Position numbers and translations under genes: made by a program | Shown here: positions 42,772 through 54,100 of the stretch, in pieces | Layout: every line of letters begins with the position of its first letter | Numbering within the stretch: the first letter of the stretch is position 1 | Origin: Metarhizium brunneum | Taxonomy: Eukaryota; Ascomycota; Sordariomycetes; Hypocreales; Clavicipitaceae | Direction: 5' to 3' | Length of the DNA stretch: 64,000 nucleotides | Assembly: GCF_013426205.1 (NCBI RefSeq) | Contig: NC_089424.1 | Coordinates: forward strand, 3,720,001 to 3,784,000 | Notes under the pieces: generated by a model | Databases searched by the model: none | What the model was told of the DNA's origin: nothing | The model's input: only the letters and a program-made list of their open reading frames with translations

Positions 42772-43267
42772 GATGAATAACTGGCTTAGATCAAAGAAGA
42801 CATAAATCTCTGTGGCATGAGTCGGCTTTCTTTGCTTTTCTGGCGAGAAGAAGCTCTCAAAATATTGGATGCTGTTATGTTATTTATATGGTAGACCGAA
42901 TATCGTTTAAGGAAAGAACCACAGCATAGTAAGACTCCAGAAACTTAGTAGGGCTAGGTTACTAGTCAACGTGCACCCCTGTTAGCCTTGTACAATAATC
43001 AAGTTTCGTCTCGGCACCTACATGCAAGCTGAACTGCCCCGCAATATGACGCCCTTGCTTTAAAGGCCACAGCTAAGACGTTTTGAATTAGAGTTTGAGA
43101 CCCGTTATTAGATAGCATTGCATCAATTGATAATTGTCGATTTTATGCCAATGCTAAATGACGCCACTATCCATATTTACTTGCGTCACATTGCACACTA
43201 AGGCATTATTCATGCCTATAATAGACGCATTAAAACCCATTAGAACCGTTACAAATAAACTAACACA

Positions 43268-43608
43268 ATGGCTTCTCAACCTTTTGATGTGCTTTCGCAG
43301 CTTGACAGCGTGCCGTTAGAGACTCTTAATGCCCTAGGTCTTAACCGTACACTGTCCCCTTCTTCTGTAATGGCATTTGCAGCTACGAAAACGTCGAAGA
43401 GGCGTTACTCGAAAGTCTAGGCCGTAGATGTGTTGTCCATTCCAGCAATGTCGGCGGAACTAGAACGCCTATTTTCGGGTTTATTTCTGAATGTAGGAAC
43501 CGAATGGGCGTTGAAAGTATTAAAGCGACCAAATGAATCATGGCTTGGCAAGGGCAGCGGGGTAGCTTTTGCTGACGACGACGTTGACACAGGTGAAGAG
43601 GTTCCATA
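43268..43608 (+). pseudogene. hAT transposase deletion derivative
   Basis: From the ATG at 43268 an open segment of 50 codons (MASQPFDVLSQL...) runs to a TAG, and then continues in the same frame into VDVLSIPAMSAELERLFSG, the start of the hAT C-terminal dimerisation domain. A frameshift follows, after which another frame reads ISECRNRMGVESIKATK, the expected continuation. The core RNase-H domain is missing. This pattern, transposase start joined to transposase end, is what internally deleted hAT elements look like. Terminal inverted repeats were not identified. Confidence 0.65.
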
Positions 43609-45567
43609 AGCTGGATATGAACTTTGACCTGAGGCTGCGGTTGTATATCTGCAACCAAATTCGTAGACTGAGTTGTAACGGGCCAAGCCTCTTGAACGCT
43701 GTGCCACCTATCCCCAACTCCCGATGGCAAGTTGATTCTAGAACCTTATATGGAAGCGTATTGACAAGATGTAAGGCGCCTTCATAATGCCACAGCGTAT
43801 TTAGACTCCTTCTTTCTTCTACTTCTTGATAGTAAACAACATAGGGACTAGTAGTTGAACCAACTCGCTAGAGGGTTTTCCAGGCAGTCCGAGCGCTGTA
43901 ACAGCGCAATATCAACTTTCAACAATTGTGCCACCATTGTGCCACCATATGAACTCCAGAAATATTCACATACTTTCCACCTACATATTTGGGCAGACAG
44001 CTTATATGACCCTATATTTTGCCAGAGTTATTTTGTCGCCTGCAGAGCCACACCACGTACATGGCATGGATTGTATAACGTTAGCCACTCACTACGAAGT
44101 AGATAAAAGAGGAGCCAGGCTTAACGACATTGTCAAGAAGTTGCCTCCACGTAGGAAAGCCGAGAAGAAGGAACAGAGAGAGGAAAAACAGGAATAGAGA
44201 AGACGAGAGGAGAGCGTAGGGAGTCAGCATTTGGTTTGGCAGACGCACGGGTGAGATGGGAGCAGGGGTGCCTGCCTTGCAGGGGTAAACCAGGAACGCA
44301 CTGTTACCAACCAGTGGCGCATTGGTCTGTGAGTGAGCTTTCGAGGTGGCACGAGTAATGTATAACACAGCCTTGGGCTAAATTTAACCTATCCTCTACA
44401 GGATAACTCCCTTACCTAGTAGGTACTTAAGTTACCCCACGGAAAAGTGCATCTAGGCAATATTGACTCATATTGAATTGATAGGCTACGAGACAATAGT
44501 CCCGAAAAACAACCCTTTTGTAATTCTGTTTTGTAGCCGCGGAGTTTGGGATACTCAGCGTCACTTCAATTTATGTATCTAGAGCCGGTCCCTATTTCGA
44601 CCCCGCAGGCCTCCAATAAAATCGATTCGCTGTGCACCATGATATTCACCAAACCAGAACTGCTCCTCACTGCTAGCCCACTGTTTCAGAACAAAAGTAC
44701 ATTTCCAAGGATCAACGCTAACCCGGCATTGTATTTTTCTCCTTGAGCATGTGACCGTTTGACTCCAATATGGCGAGCTTTGACGTCTTGGGGGCAATAT
44801 ACGAAGTACCATTTGTCGCGTAGAATATAACTAGGCTATTATTAGAGCGGCTGGAAAGATTTCAGTAGACCTGCACTTTTGCTCTTTTTAGCCCAACACT
44901 ATTAGGCGGCTGCTGGAACGGCAATGTCGCACTCACCCGAGAATTACCAGAATCAACAAATGGATAGAGCAAATGGGGCCTGACTAAAGACATGGAGCCA
45001 AGCTGCTAGACGTGAATCAGGCCAGGAAGAGTGTACCCATATTAAAGAAGCACTACGTAAAAGTATGATCACCGGAAGAGGAAGAGGGAGTGGAAGGCTG
45101 AGCAGCGTAGCCAGCCAATTGAGATGAGCTCACTAAAAAAAGGCCACTGTCGGTCCATGTTGGTATTTTAGGGACACACCGTGGTACACAGCCACATAAC
45201 TAACAAGTCTGATGGCCACTCCAGCCACTTATGCGTACATACAATGCCCGCCCTGATGCTCCGACCACCCAGAATAGTCTCTTCGCACGTCATTGAGACG
45301 GTTGTGGCGTGGCGAGTAGAGTTGGCCGACGAAAATCAGGGCCGATGGCATGATTTTGAGGAGGAGCGGGAACTATTGCCTCTGTGTTTCACTGTTCGGT
45401 TTTGGCAGGACCAAGCCCTCAGAATGCCAATGAGCATGTTGCCTATCCTCGGCTGAAATTGGCGCCGCTTAATGGAAGAAACAGAGAAGACGTCGCAGGA
45501 AAATAATATTCCTCCTGTGTCCTTGTTAATCAAGAAGTGGCCACATCGCCGTCTCAAGGTTCAAGTG
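43609..45567. other. no gene seen
   Basis: No convincing coding region. Two short frames (43855-44197 and 45181-45456) lack motifs. Confidence 0.4.
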
Positions 45568-45750
45568 TGTTACACGGAAATCGCTGGTTACACAAGGGCT
45601 ACAGTTACGAGACCTAGGGCAGAAAGTCCTCACTAACTTTTTATATAAATAAATATTTTTAGTCTTTTAAGGCTTTAAGGAAAACTAAGAACTTTTAATA
45701 TTAAAAACTATTATTAAATAAATTAAGCTATTACTTTAAGCTTTTTTTTT
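45568..45750 (+). repeat. LTR of family A, copy 3 (RIP-like damage)
   Basis: Starts TGTTACACGGAAATCGC and follows copy 2 closely to GACCTAGGGC; it then becomes increasingly A/T-substituted. The right end is uncertain because it fades into AT-rich sequence. Confidence 0.65.
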
Positions 45751-45877
45751 AAGCTTTTATTATAAATAATAGTTTTTTATTAAAAAAAACCCTTTTATTT
45801 TATAAAGCTTTTTTTAGGTTAAAAAGAATATAACTAATAATAAAAGCTTTATCTAAAAAAAGCTTGTATTATTAATT

Positions 45878-46290
45878 AATAAAAGCCTAGGCTAAAAGGT
45901 CCTAAAAGTTACTATTATTAATATTATTAATATTAATATTATTAAAAGACAAAAATTAAAGCCTAGAAAGGTCCTGTAACGTTACTGTTATTAACATTAT
46001 TAAAAGATAAAAGCCCAGGCCTAGAAAGGTCCTGAAGGTCACCGTTATCAATATCATCGTCACCGACATTATCGTCACTAATACCGTCACCGACACTGTT
46101 ACCGTTACCGTTGCTATTACTATTAACATTATTATTATCATCGTTGAAAGACAGAGGCCCAGGCCAAAAGGTCCTAAAGGTTACCGTCATTATCGTCACC
46201 AACACCGTTACCGATACCGTCACTGTTATCGTCGCTGTTACCTTTAATATTATCAACGTTATTAATATTATTAATATTATAAATATTAAT
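45878..46290. repeat. minisatellite with embedded ACCGTT/ATT microsatellite
   Basis: Four degenerate units begin with AAAGCCCAGGCCTAGAAAGG, followed by TCCTGAAGGTTACCGTTAT and a run of GTCACC/ACCGTT/ATT triplets of varying length. Units start at about 45880, 45958, 46008 and 46147. The earlier units have C replaced by T, in step with local AT enrichment. Confidence 0.7.
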
Positions 46291-46341
46291 ATTCTAACTT
46301 AAATAACAGCTTAAAAGCAAGCTAGAAAAAGGGGAAGCTGG

Positions 46342-46541
46342 TATTACATAGAAATCGCAGGTTATATAAAGGCTATAATTATAAAACTTAAAGCTAAAAG
46401 TTCTTACTAACTTCTTATATAAATAGATAGCTTTAATCCCTTAAGGCCTTAAGGAAAACCAAGGACCTTTAATACCAAAGACTGTTATTAGTTGAATTGA
46501 GCTAAAATTGCTCTAAGCCCTCTTTCTGAGCCCTTGTCACA
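46342..46541 (+). mobile_element. LTR of family A, copy 4, inserted in a ketosynthase gene
   Basis: 200 bp, from TATTACATAG (TG changed to TA) to CCCTTGTCACA. Its right edge coincides exactly with the point where the ketosynthase coding sequence stops, so this end marks the insertion site. The adjacent 5 bp GATAT have no partner next to the left end of copy 4 or copy 3. The other flank has therefore been lost, probably by recombination between LTR copies. Confidence 0.75.
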
Positions 46542-47045
46542 GATATTCGATTAGAGATTATGCTTCGAGCGGTGCCGGTCCCCCATGTATATTGGCGTCG
46601 CGTCGACGTCGCGCTGCAAATGGTTGGCAAAGTCAGCACACATCAGGCCCACGTAGACTCCCGTCTGCGACCCGACAAGGGACTCTAAAGGCAGTCCGGC
46701 AGCTTCAAGAGATTCATAGACGACCTCCATGAGCAGTCATTATTATGGGTCAACGCAATGGGCCTCTATGGGCTTAATATTAAACAATGCCGGATTAAAA
46801 AGCCGCGGATCGTCGGCCAGCATGTACGATTCTGTAACGTTTGAGGTACTATGATGCAATCCACTAGGGTGATAGAACGCATCAATGTTGAACCTGTTCC
46901 TCGGGATCTTGGTCAGTAGCTCCTTTGGTTCTTTCAGGACCTCCCAGAGCTTCGAAGGTGTATCAAGAGACCCTGAAAACCGACAGGCGCTTCCAATAAT
47001 AGCAATGGGCTTGTTTCCAGAGGAGCCGTGTTGAACACTGTCTAT
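46542..47045 (-). pseudogene. 5' end of a PKS-NRPS (ketosynthase N-terminus), RIP-damaged and LTR-truncated
   Basis: Reading down from 47045: a lost start codon (ATA where ATG is expected), a short leader, then [56 protein letters not shown], three successive stops at 46745-46737, [27 protein letters not shown] and [10 protein letters not shown] frameshift near 46583 precedes [13 protein letters not shown], which ends at the LTR edge. The segment is the start of a ketosynthase of the PKS-NRPS type. The three stops replace the codons of the usual Gln-Gln-Arg by C-to-T changes, and the start loss is the same change on the other strand. The active-site Cys region and everything after it are missing. 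It may be the detached 5' end of the synthase at 25.5-29.9 kb, or another copy. Confidence 0.85.
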
Positions 47046-47818
47046 AAGTGATTGTATGTATGGTTTGTTATATGAGTAAGGCTGTGCTATAAGCAGAATT
47101 ATTGAAAATTCTTTGCTAGGAAGTCCGGTTGTGAATTTGGGTAGTTTGCACTTTGGCGACTGAAGACGTCCTAGTACACATTTTTAATAAGTTAGGGCGG
47201 GAGTATTGTCCTATATTATGACTTTCTACAAGTCTATTTAACACATTTTTGGTATCCAGTCATATGAAGCCAGCCGTCGTCACAAAAAGCTTGACCAATA
47301 TACCAAGTTGAGACTTTGAATTCAACCAATAAATTTATATCCTTAGTAGCCTACCCTCTAAAAACAGAGAGTTTCTTCTCTCTTTTAAAAGTAATCTAAG
47401 ACAAACTAGTATATTATAATAAATAAGTCTTTTAATTAAAGAAAATATTTAAATAAATAGGCACTTTATAGTCGTACTAGGTTCTTCTAGACATAATATA
47501 ATACAACCTTAAGGTTAAAGATCCCCGTTGGCAACTAAGTGGGCTAGCCACTTAGGGTGTGATCCAGAACTGCGGCGCTATCTTGGGGAAAAGTCCGCAT
47601 AGATACAATCACCACCAACCCACAGTAGGGATTTAAACATATATCGCTCCACAAGTGGACTTTGGCCAATTTTCCCAATTTTTAACACAATACTATTAAA
47701 GCTGTTAGTAATACAATATAAGGTGGTTAAGGGAGGCATAATATAATCAATTTTTAGCGCCTAAATAGCTATAGAAATTATTTATTATTATTACTATCGT
47801 TATTATTATTATTATTAT

Positions 47819-47885
47819 CGCCAAAAACCTCACAATATTATTGCTAAAAGCCTTATAATATTATTGCTAAAAGCCTTACTATTAC
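47819..47885. repeat. 23-bp tandem repeat
   Basis: AATATTATTGCTAAAAGCC plus TTAT is repeated about 2.5 times, the first unit being less exact. Confidence 0.7.
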
Positions 47886-48005
47886 AACCCAGTTATATAC
47901 AAGAAGCAAGCTATAAGTTAGGCCGGCTATATAAGCTATAAAATAGGATAAATAAGGCAAATAATAAATTAATAGTTAAAGTAATTATTATATTTAAATT
48001 ATAAA

Positions 48006-48105
48006 AAAGAATTATAATTTATATAAATAAAATTATAATTATAATTTATATAAATAAAATTATAATTATAATTTATATAAATAAAATTATAATTATAATA
48101 ATAAT
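48006..48105. repeat. 27-bp AT-only tandem repeat
   Basis: The unit ATAATTATAATTTATATAAA plus TAAAATT occurs about 3.5 times, nearly identical, directly before the outer LTR. Confidence 0.75.
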
Positions 48106-48125
48106 TTAAAAGAAAATATTATAAT

Positions 48126-51100
48126 TGTTATAACCTAGCATGTAGGCTGCAGGTTAGGCCGGCTGTATAAAGCTGCTAGGCAGCACAAGTATAACAGGCT
48201 ATAAAATATTAGTTAGTATAACAGGACTAATAAGAAGAATACTTAGTTATTATAAGTAAGTATATATAATACTTACTAGTATTTAGAAGTAAGTATTAAG
48301 AATACTTACCTCTATAATAATTAATAATTATAATATATAAAAACCCTTAAATTTACTTTATAAATAACTTCTAGTTTCTTAGCTTTTAATATAAATTATT
48401 ATATTAAATAAGTTTTATTTATAACTCTTTAACTTTAATTATTTAGTTATAATTTATAATTTATTACTAATATAATACCTAACTACTTAGATTAACTACT
48501 TTAATAGCTTTATTAATATAAATTATAATTAGTTTATCTCTTAAAAATCTTAGTTATTATATATTAAAAGCTTTTATTTAAATTATTATTATATTACTTT
48601 AAGTAATACCTAATAATTATTAATATAATACTATATAAAATTATTATTATATTTAAATTAAATAAAACCTAAAAAGAACTAATAATTATTTTTACTTATA
48701 AAATACTTATTAAAATTATATACCTCTAAGAATAAGTCTAATAAATAAAAAAAAAATAATAAAAATAAGCTATAATTATTATTATAATTAAAAAAAACTT
48801 AAAAGAAATTCTTAAACCTAAAGTATTAAGATTATATAATAAATTCTTAGGTATACTTTAAGGATTTTTTATTTAATTTAAGGCTTATTATTAATAATTT
48901 TTAATTAAAATAAAAGAATTTTTTATTAAGATATTATATATAAAAAGATATATAATAAAAGTAATATTTATATAATTTAAACTTATTATAAAAAACTACC
49001 TTAATAAAAAAAAAATAATTATAAAAAAAAAATTAATATTATTTTTAAAAGTTATAATAAGTTTAAAAAAGCTATTAAGAAAGTTTTTAAAATAATTAAT
49101 AAAATTAAAGCTATTAAGTATTATATTAATAAGCTTAAATAAAAGAGATTAATATTTAATTATATTATTTACTTTTAATAATTTATATTTTAGCTTAATT
49201 AAAAGAATAAACCTTTTATATTAGCTTTTTATAAAAAACTTAAAGAAAAAGTTAAGAATAAACTTTATAAAAAAAATAAACTAAATAACCTATTAAATTA
49301 TATTATTATAATAATATAAATTAATAATAAATAATATTAGTAATATATATAAAAGAAATAAGGTAAAAAAACCTAAAACCTTATTAAAAAAAAGTTATTA
49401 AGCTATTTAATATAAAAAATATAATAAACTTATTATTTATAATTATATTTTTAACTTTAAATAAATAAAGCTTAATATTACTAAGAAAAATAATAAAAAG
49501 GAAAAAAAATATTAGAATTATAAAAAACTAAGATATTTTATTAATAAATATAAAAAACCTAAGAAAAAATAAAAGCTAATACTAAAAAAAAGTAAAAAAT
49601 AACTTAATTTTATTAATTAATAAAAAATTAAAGTTATTAAATTAAAAGTAAAATATAAAAACCTTAATTAGATTTTTTATTATAATAATAATTATTATAT
49701 TTATATAAGTAATAAATAAAAAAAAAATAATTTTTAAAAAAACTAAAAAAACTAAAAAAAAAAATTATAAACTTTATAAAAAATAAGCTATAAGTAATTA
49801 AATAATTAATATAAAAAAACCTAAATAAATAATTAATAAAAAAAAAACTTTTATAATAATAAAATAAAAAAAATTTTATAAATTAAAATTATTAAAATAT
49901 TTAAATAAAAACTTATATTAAAAAATCCTTAATTAAGTATAATAATAAGTAAAAGTAAAAAAAATTTAAAGGGAATAATAATATAAAAAGAAATAAAATA
50001 TATAAATTTTTATTACTTTTAATAAATTAAAAAATAAAGTAAAAAATATAAATATTAATAATAATAATATAATTCTAAATATTTTAAAAGTATTTAAAAA
50101 TAAATAAAATAAGAAAAAAATACTTATAAAGCTAATAATTATATAAAAATAAATTATATAATAATATTTTCTTATATTAATAAGAAAATATTTTATAATT
50201 CTTATTTTAATAATAAATATTATTATAATAATAAAAAACTAAATATTATAATTTTTAAAAAAAAAAAAGAATAATTCTAAATTTTTACTAAAATATATAA
50301 AGTATATATATTTAATATAAGTATTATATATATTTATAATATATTAGGTATACTTTTAAATTAAGGTATAACTAGATATATTTTTAATTAAGATAAAAGG
50401 ATATTTAATTAAAGTATTATATTTTAAATAAAAACTCCTAAAATAAAAAATAAAAATAATTAATAATAATTAAATAATAATTTTAAAACCTAATTTAAAT
50501 ATACCTATTAAATACTAAGCTTATATAGATTTTATAAATATATATAAATTAAATATATACTAATTATATATATATATAAAAAATAAGTAATAATATTAAT
50601 ATATATATAAGGGAAAAATCCTAATATATAAAAGAAAATTATTACTTAAATTACCTTAATATAAAATAAAAAATTATATAATATACCTACTATTAAATTA
50701 TTTAAAATATATAGTAAATAAGGCTAAGAAATAATATAAGTAATAATATAAAATACTAGTAATATATAAATAAATATAATAAATATTAAATATACTTAAA
50801 TAAAAAAACCCTAAGAAAACTATAAAATTAATATATTATAATAAATAATAATTAAATAAGTAATATAATAAATAGAAGTTTAATCCTAAATATAATAAGA
50901 AATATATAATAAATTATAATAACTTAAAATATAAAAAATATAAAAAAATAAAAAATTAAATTTATAATTACTTATATTAAATATTTAATAATAAGTTTTA
51001 CTTTAAGTACCTATAAAATAAAATAAAACTTATAAAATAATACTAAGAAATAAAATAATAAATTATAAAAAAATTTATTCTAAAAAACTTAAAAAATAAG

Positions 51101-54100
51101 GTATATTATTTATAAAAAAGCTATAAGCTAATATAAAAAAAAAAATATTAATAACCCTTAATATAATTAAAAGTAAATAAAGTAATAAAATAATATTAAA
51201 TACTAAAGTTATAAAATATTATATTTATATACTTATAAATAATAATATAATAAGTAATTATATTTTACCTAAAATTATTAATTATTATTAATTATTATAA
51301 AAATATAAAAAGGTATTATATAAGTTAATTAATATTAAAAAAAAACTTTTTACTTATAATAATAGAATTATTAACTAAGAAACTAATTATTTTAAAGTAT
51401 AAATTTAAGGTTATTTAAAAGTAATTTAACTTAATATTATAAATATATTAAAATATAACCTAGTATTAAAATACTTATAATTATAAAAGAATAACCTATT
51501 AATTAACTAAAAAATAAGCTAATTAAAATAAAATAAAACTTTAAGCTAATAAAATTAATAAAATTTAAAAGAAAAAATAAAATTTTATTATAACTTAGCT
51601 TATAAATAAAATTCTAAAAAAAAAGAACCTTTAAGTAAATTATTTAAAAACTAATAATAATAAATAAATAATATAAAAATAATAAATATAAGGAAAAAAG
51701 TAATTAGATTTATTATAATAATTTTAATAATATTATAAACCAGAATATAAATAATAATAAATAATAAGAAAATAAAAGCTAAAATCTAAAAAGTTATTAT
51801 TATTTTAAGAAAAAACCTTATAAATATAAATAAAAAACTTAAAAAGAAAAAAAAAATAAAAATAATAAAAATAATAAAAGCTTAATAATAAAAAAAAAAA
51901 ACTTAAACATATTCCTAAAAAATATTAAAAATATAAAAAATTATTTATAAAAAAGTTAAAAACTAGATTATTAGAATATAATTAATAGAATTATTAAATT
52001 AAATTAATAAATAAAAAGTTAATAATATTTTATAAGATTTATAACTTAAATATAAAAGAACTTAAAATACTATAAAAGTATATTAATAAAATATTAATAA
52101 AAAGCTATATTAAAGTATTTATATTAAAAGCTAAATACTTAGTTATATTTATTCTAAAGAAAAATAAAAAATTATAATTAATAATAAACTATTAATAATT
52201 AAATATAATTACTATAAAAAATTAAATATTATTATTACTTATCTTTAAATTATAAAACTAATTATATAAAATAAATTAGTTTATTACTTTAAATTTAAAG
52301 AAAGTATATAATTTAATTTAAATAAAAAAAGGCTATAAATAAAAAATAGCTTTTAAAATAAAGTTTAAATTATTTAAATACTTAATAATATTATTTAAGC
52401 TTATTAATATATTAATAATATTTTAATAAATAATTAATAGTATATTATAAAAATATTTAAATAATTTTATAATAATATATCTAAATAATATATTAATCTT
52501 CTTAAAAACCTTAAAAAACTATAAAAAATATATATATAAGGTATTATAAATATTATAAAATATAAAATTATTAATAAAACTAGTAAAAAGTAAATTTTAT
52601 ACCTAAAAAGTAAACTTTTTAAGATATATAATATAATTAAATAAAATATAAATAAAAAAATCTAAAGTAAAAGTAATAAAAAACTAGTTAATATTAAAAA
52701 ATATTAAGGATATATAAAGCTTTAAAGGCTTTATAAATTATTATAAAAAATTTATTAAAAGCTATAATAAAATTATAATATTTTTAAATAAACTTACTAA
52801 AAAAAATAAGTAATAAAATTAAAATAATAAAGTATAATATACCTTTAATAAAATTAAAAAACTTATTATATTTAAACTTATTTTAAGAACTTTTAATTTA
52901 AAAAAAAAAATAAAACTAAAAACTAATTTTTTAGATTTTACTTTAAAAATATAAGTTAAATAATAAAATAATAATAAAAAACTATACCTTATTATATTTT
53001 ATTTAAAGAAATTTTATAAAGTAAAACTTAATTACTTTATTTATAATAAAAATTTTTTAATAATTATTAATACTTTTAAAAAATTTAAATATTATTTTAT
53101 AAAAAATAAGTATAAAATTAAAATATATATTAATTATAAAAATATTTTTTATTTTATAATAATATAATAATTAAATAAATAATAAATTTAATAAGCTAAA
53201 TATTTTTTAGAATTTAATTATAAAATTATTTATTAAAAAAAATCTAAAAATAAATAAGTAAATACTTTAAGTTAAAAAAGTAATTATAATATAAAAGTAC
53301 TTATAATAATAAAATAACTCCTTAAGATTAATAAAAATAATAACTTTTAATAAAAATAACTAAATATTATATTAAAGGTATAAAATAAAAACCTAGTATA
53401 TAAGAAAATTTAATAATAGGTAAAAAAGAAAGATAAGTTTATAAATATGCCAGAAGAATATTTTATAAAACCTAGAATTATTCTAAAGTACTATAAAAAA
53501 ACCTAAATACCTTTAAAGTTATAAAAAGAATATATTAAAGAAATATATAAATATTTAGCTTATAAATACTAAGAAATCTATAAAATACTAGATAAAATAT
53601 AATAATAATATGATTTTGTAACGGTGGCTTAGGTTCTAAGGCATAGTAGGTCTGTTTCTTAGGAAGTAAGTTAGGTTAAATACTACAGAGTAGCTTTTAA
53701 GTAGTATTATAATAAGGCTATTAAGAGTATAACTCTTAATAATAAAACTATTACTTAAATTAATTAATAAAGATCTAAACTATTAGATTATAGGAATACC
53801 TCCTTTTTAAGTACTTATTTATCTTTTTATTATAGTTTTAGATTATTTAAATTACTTAATAATCCTAATGATCTTATCTTATTAAATTATTTATATGATT
53901 TAATAAGCTATTATATGACCTAATATTCTTATTAGTTAGTAGTTATGCCTATCCTTACTAGTATAGCCTAGCTTCCTGTGTTTTATATAGTAATGTTTAT
54001 AATATAATACCCCTCCTTTATTAGTCTTATCCTTAAGGCTATTAAAATAAGCCAGCTAAGGCTTAAGTAACTTTTTCCTCCTTTATCCTCCTTATATACT

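Larger units (their letters stand above)
47046..48125. other. AT-rich transition zone
   Basis: It begins with the probable promoter of the ketosynthase fragment and then turns AT-rich. A hairpin CTAAGTGG-GCTAG-CCACTTAG lies at 47535-47555. At about 47885-47960 there is a fragment resembling the start of the outer Gypsy LTR (GTTAGGCCGGCTATATAA). Confidence 0.5.

Noticed and set aside
45878..46290. Long open frames on both strands in the minisatellite, repeating Thr/Val/Ile/Asp
   Set aside because: They are products of ACCGTT/ATT triplet repeats that avoid stops, not genes.
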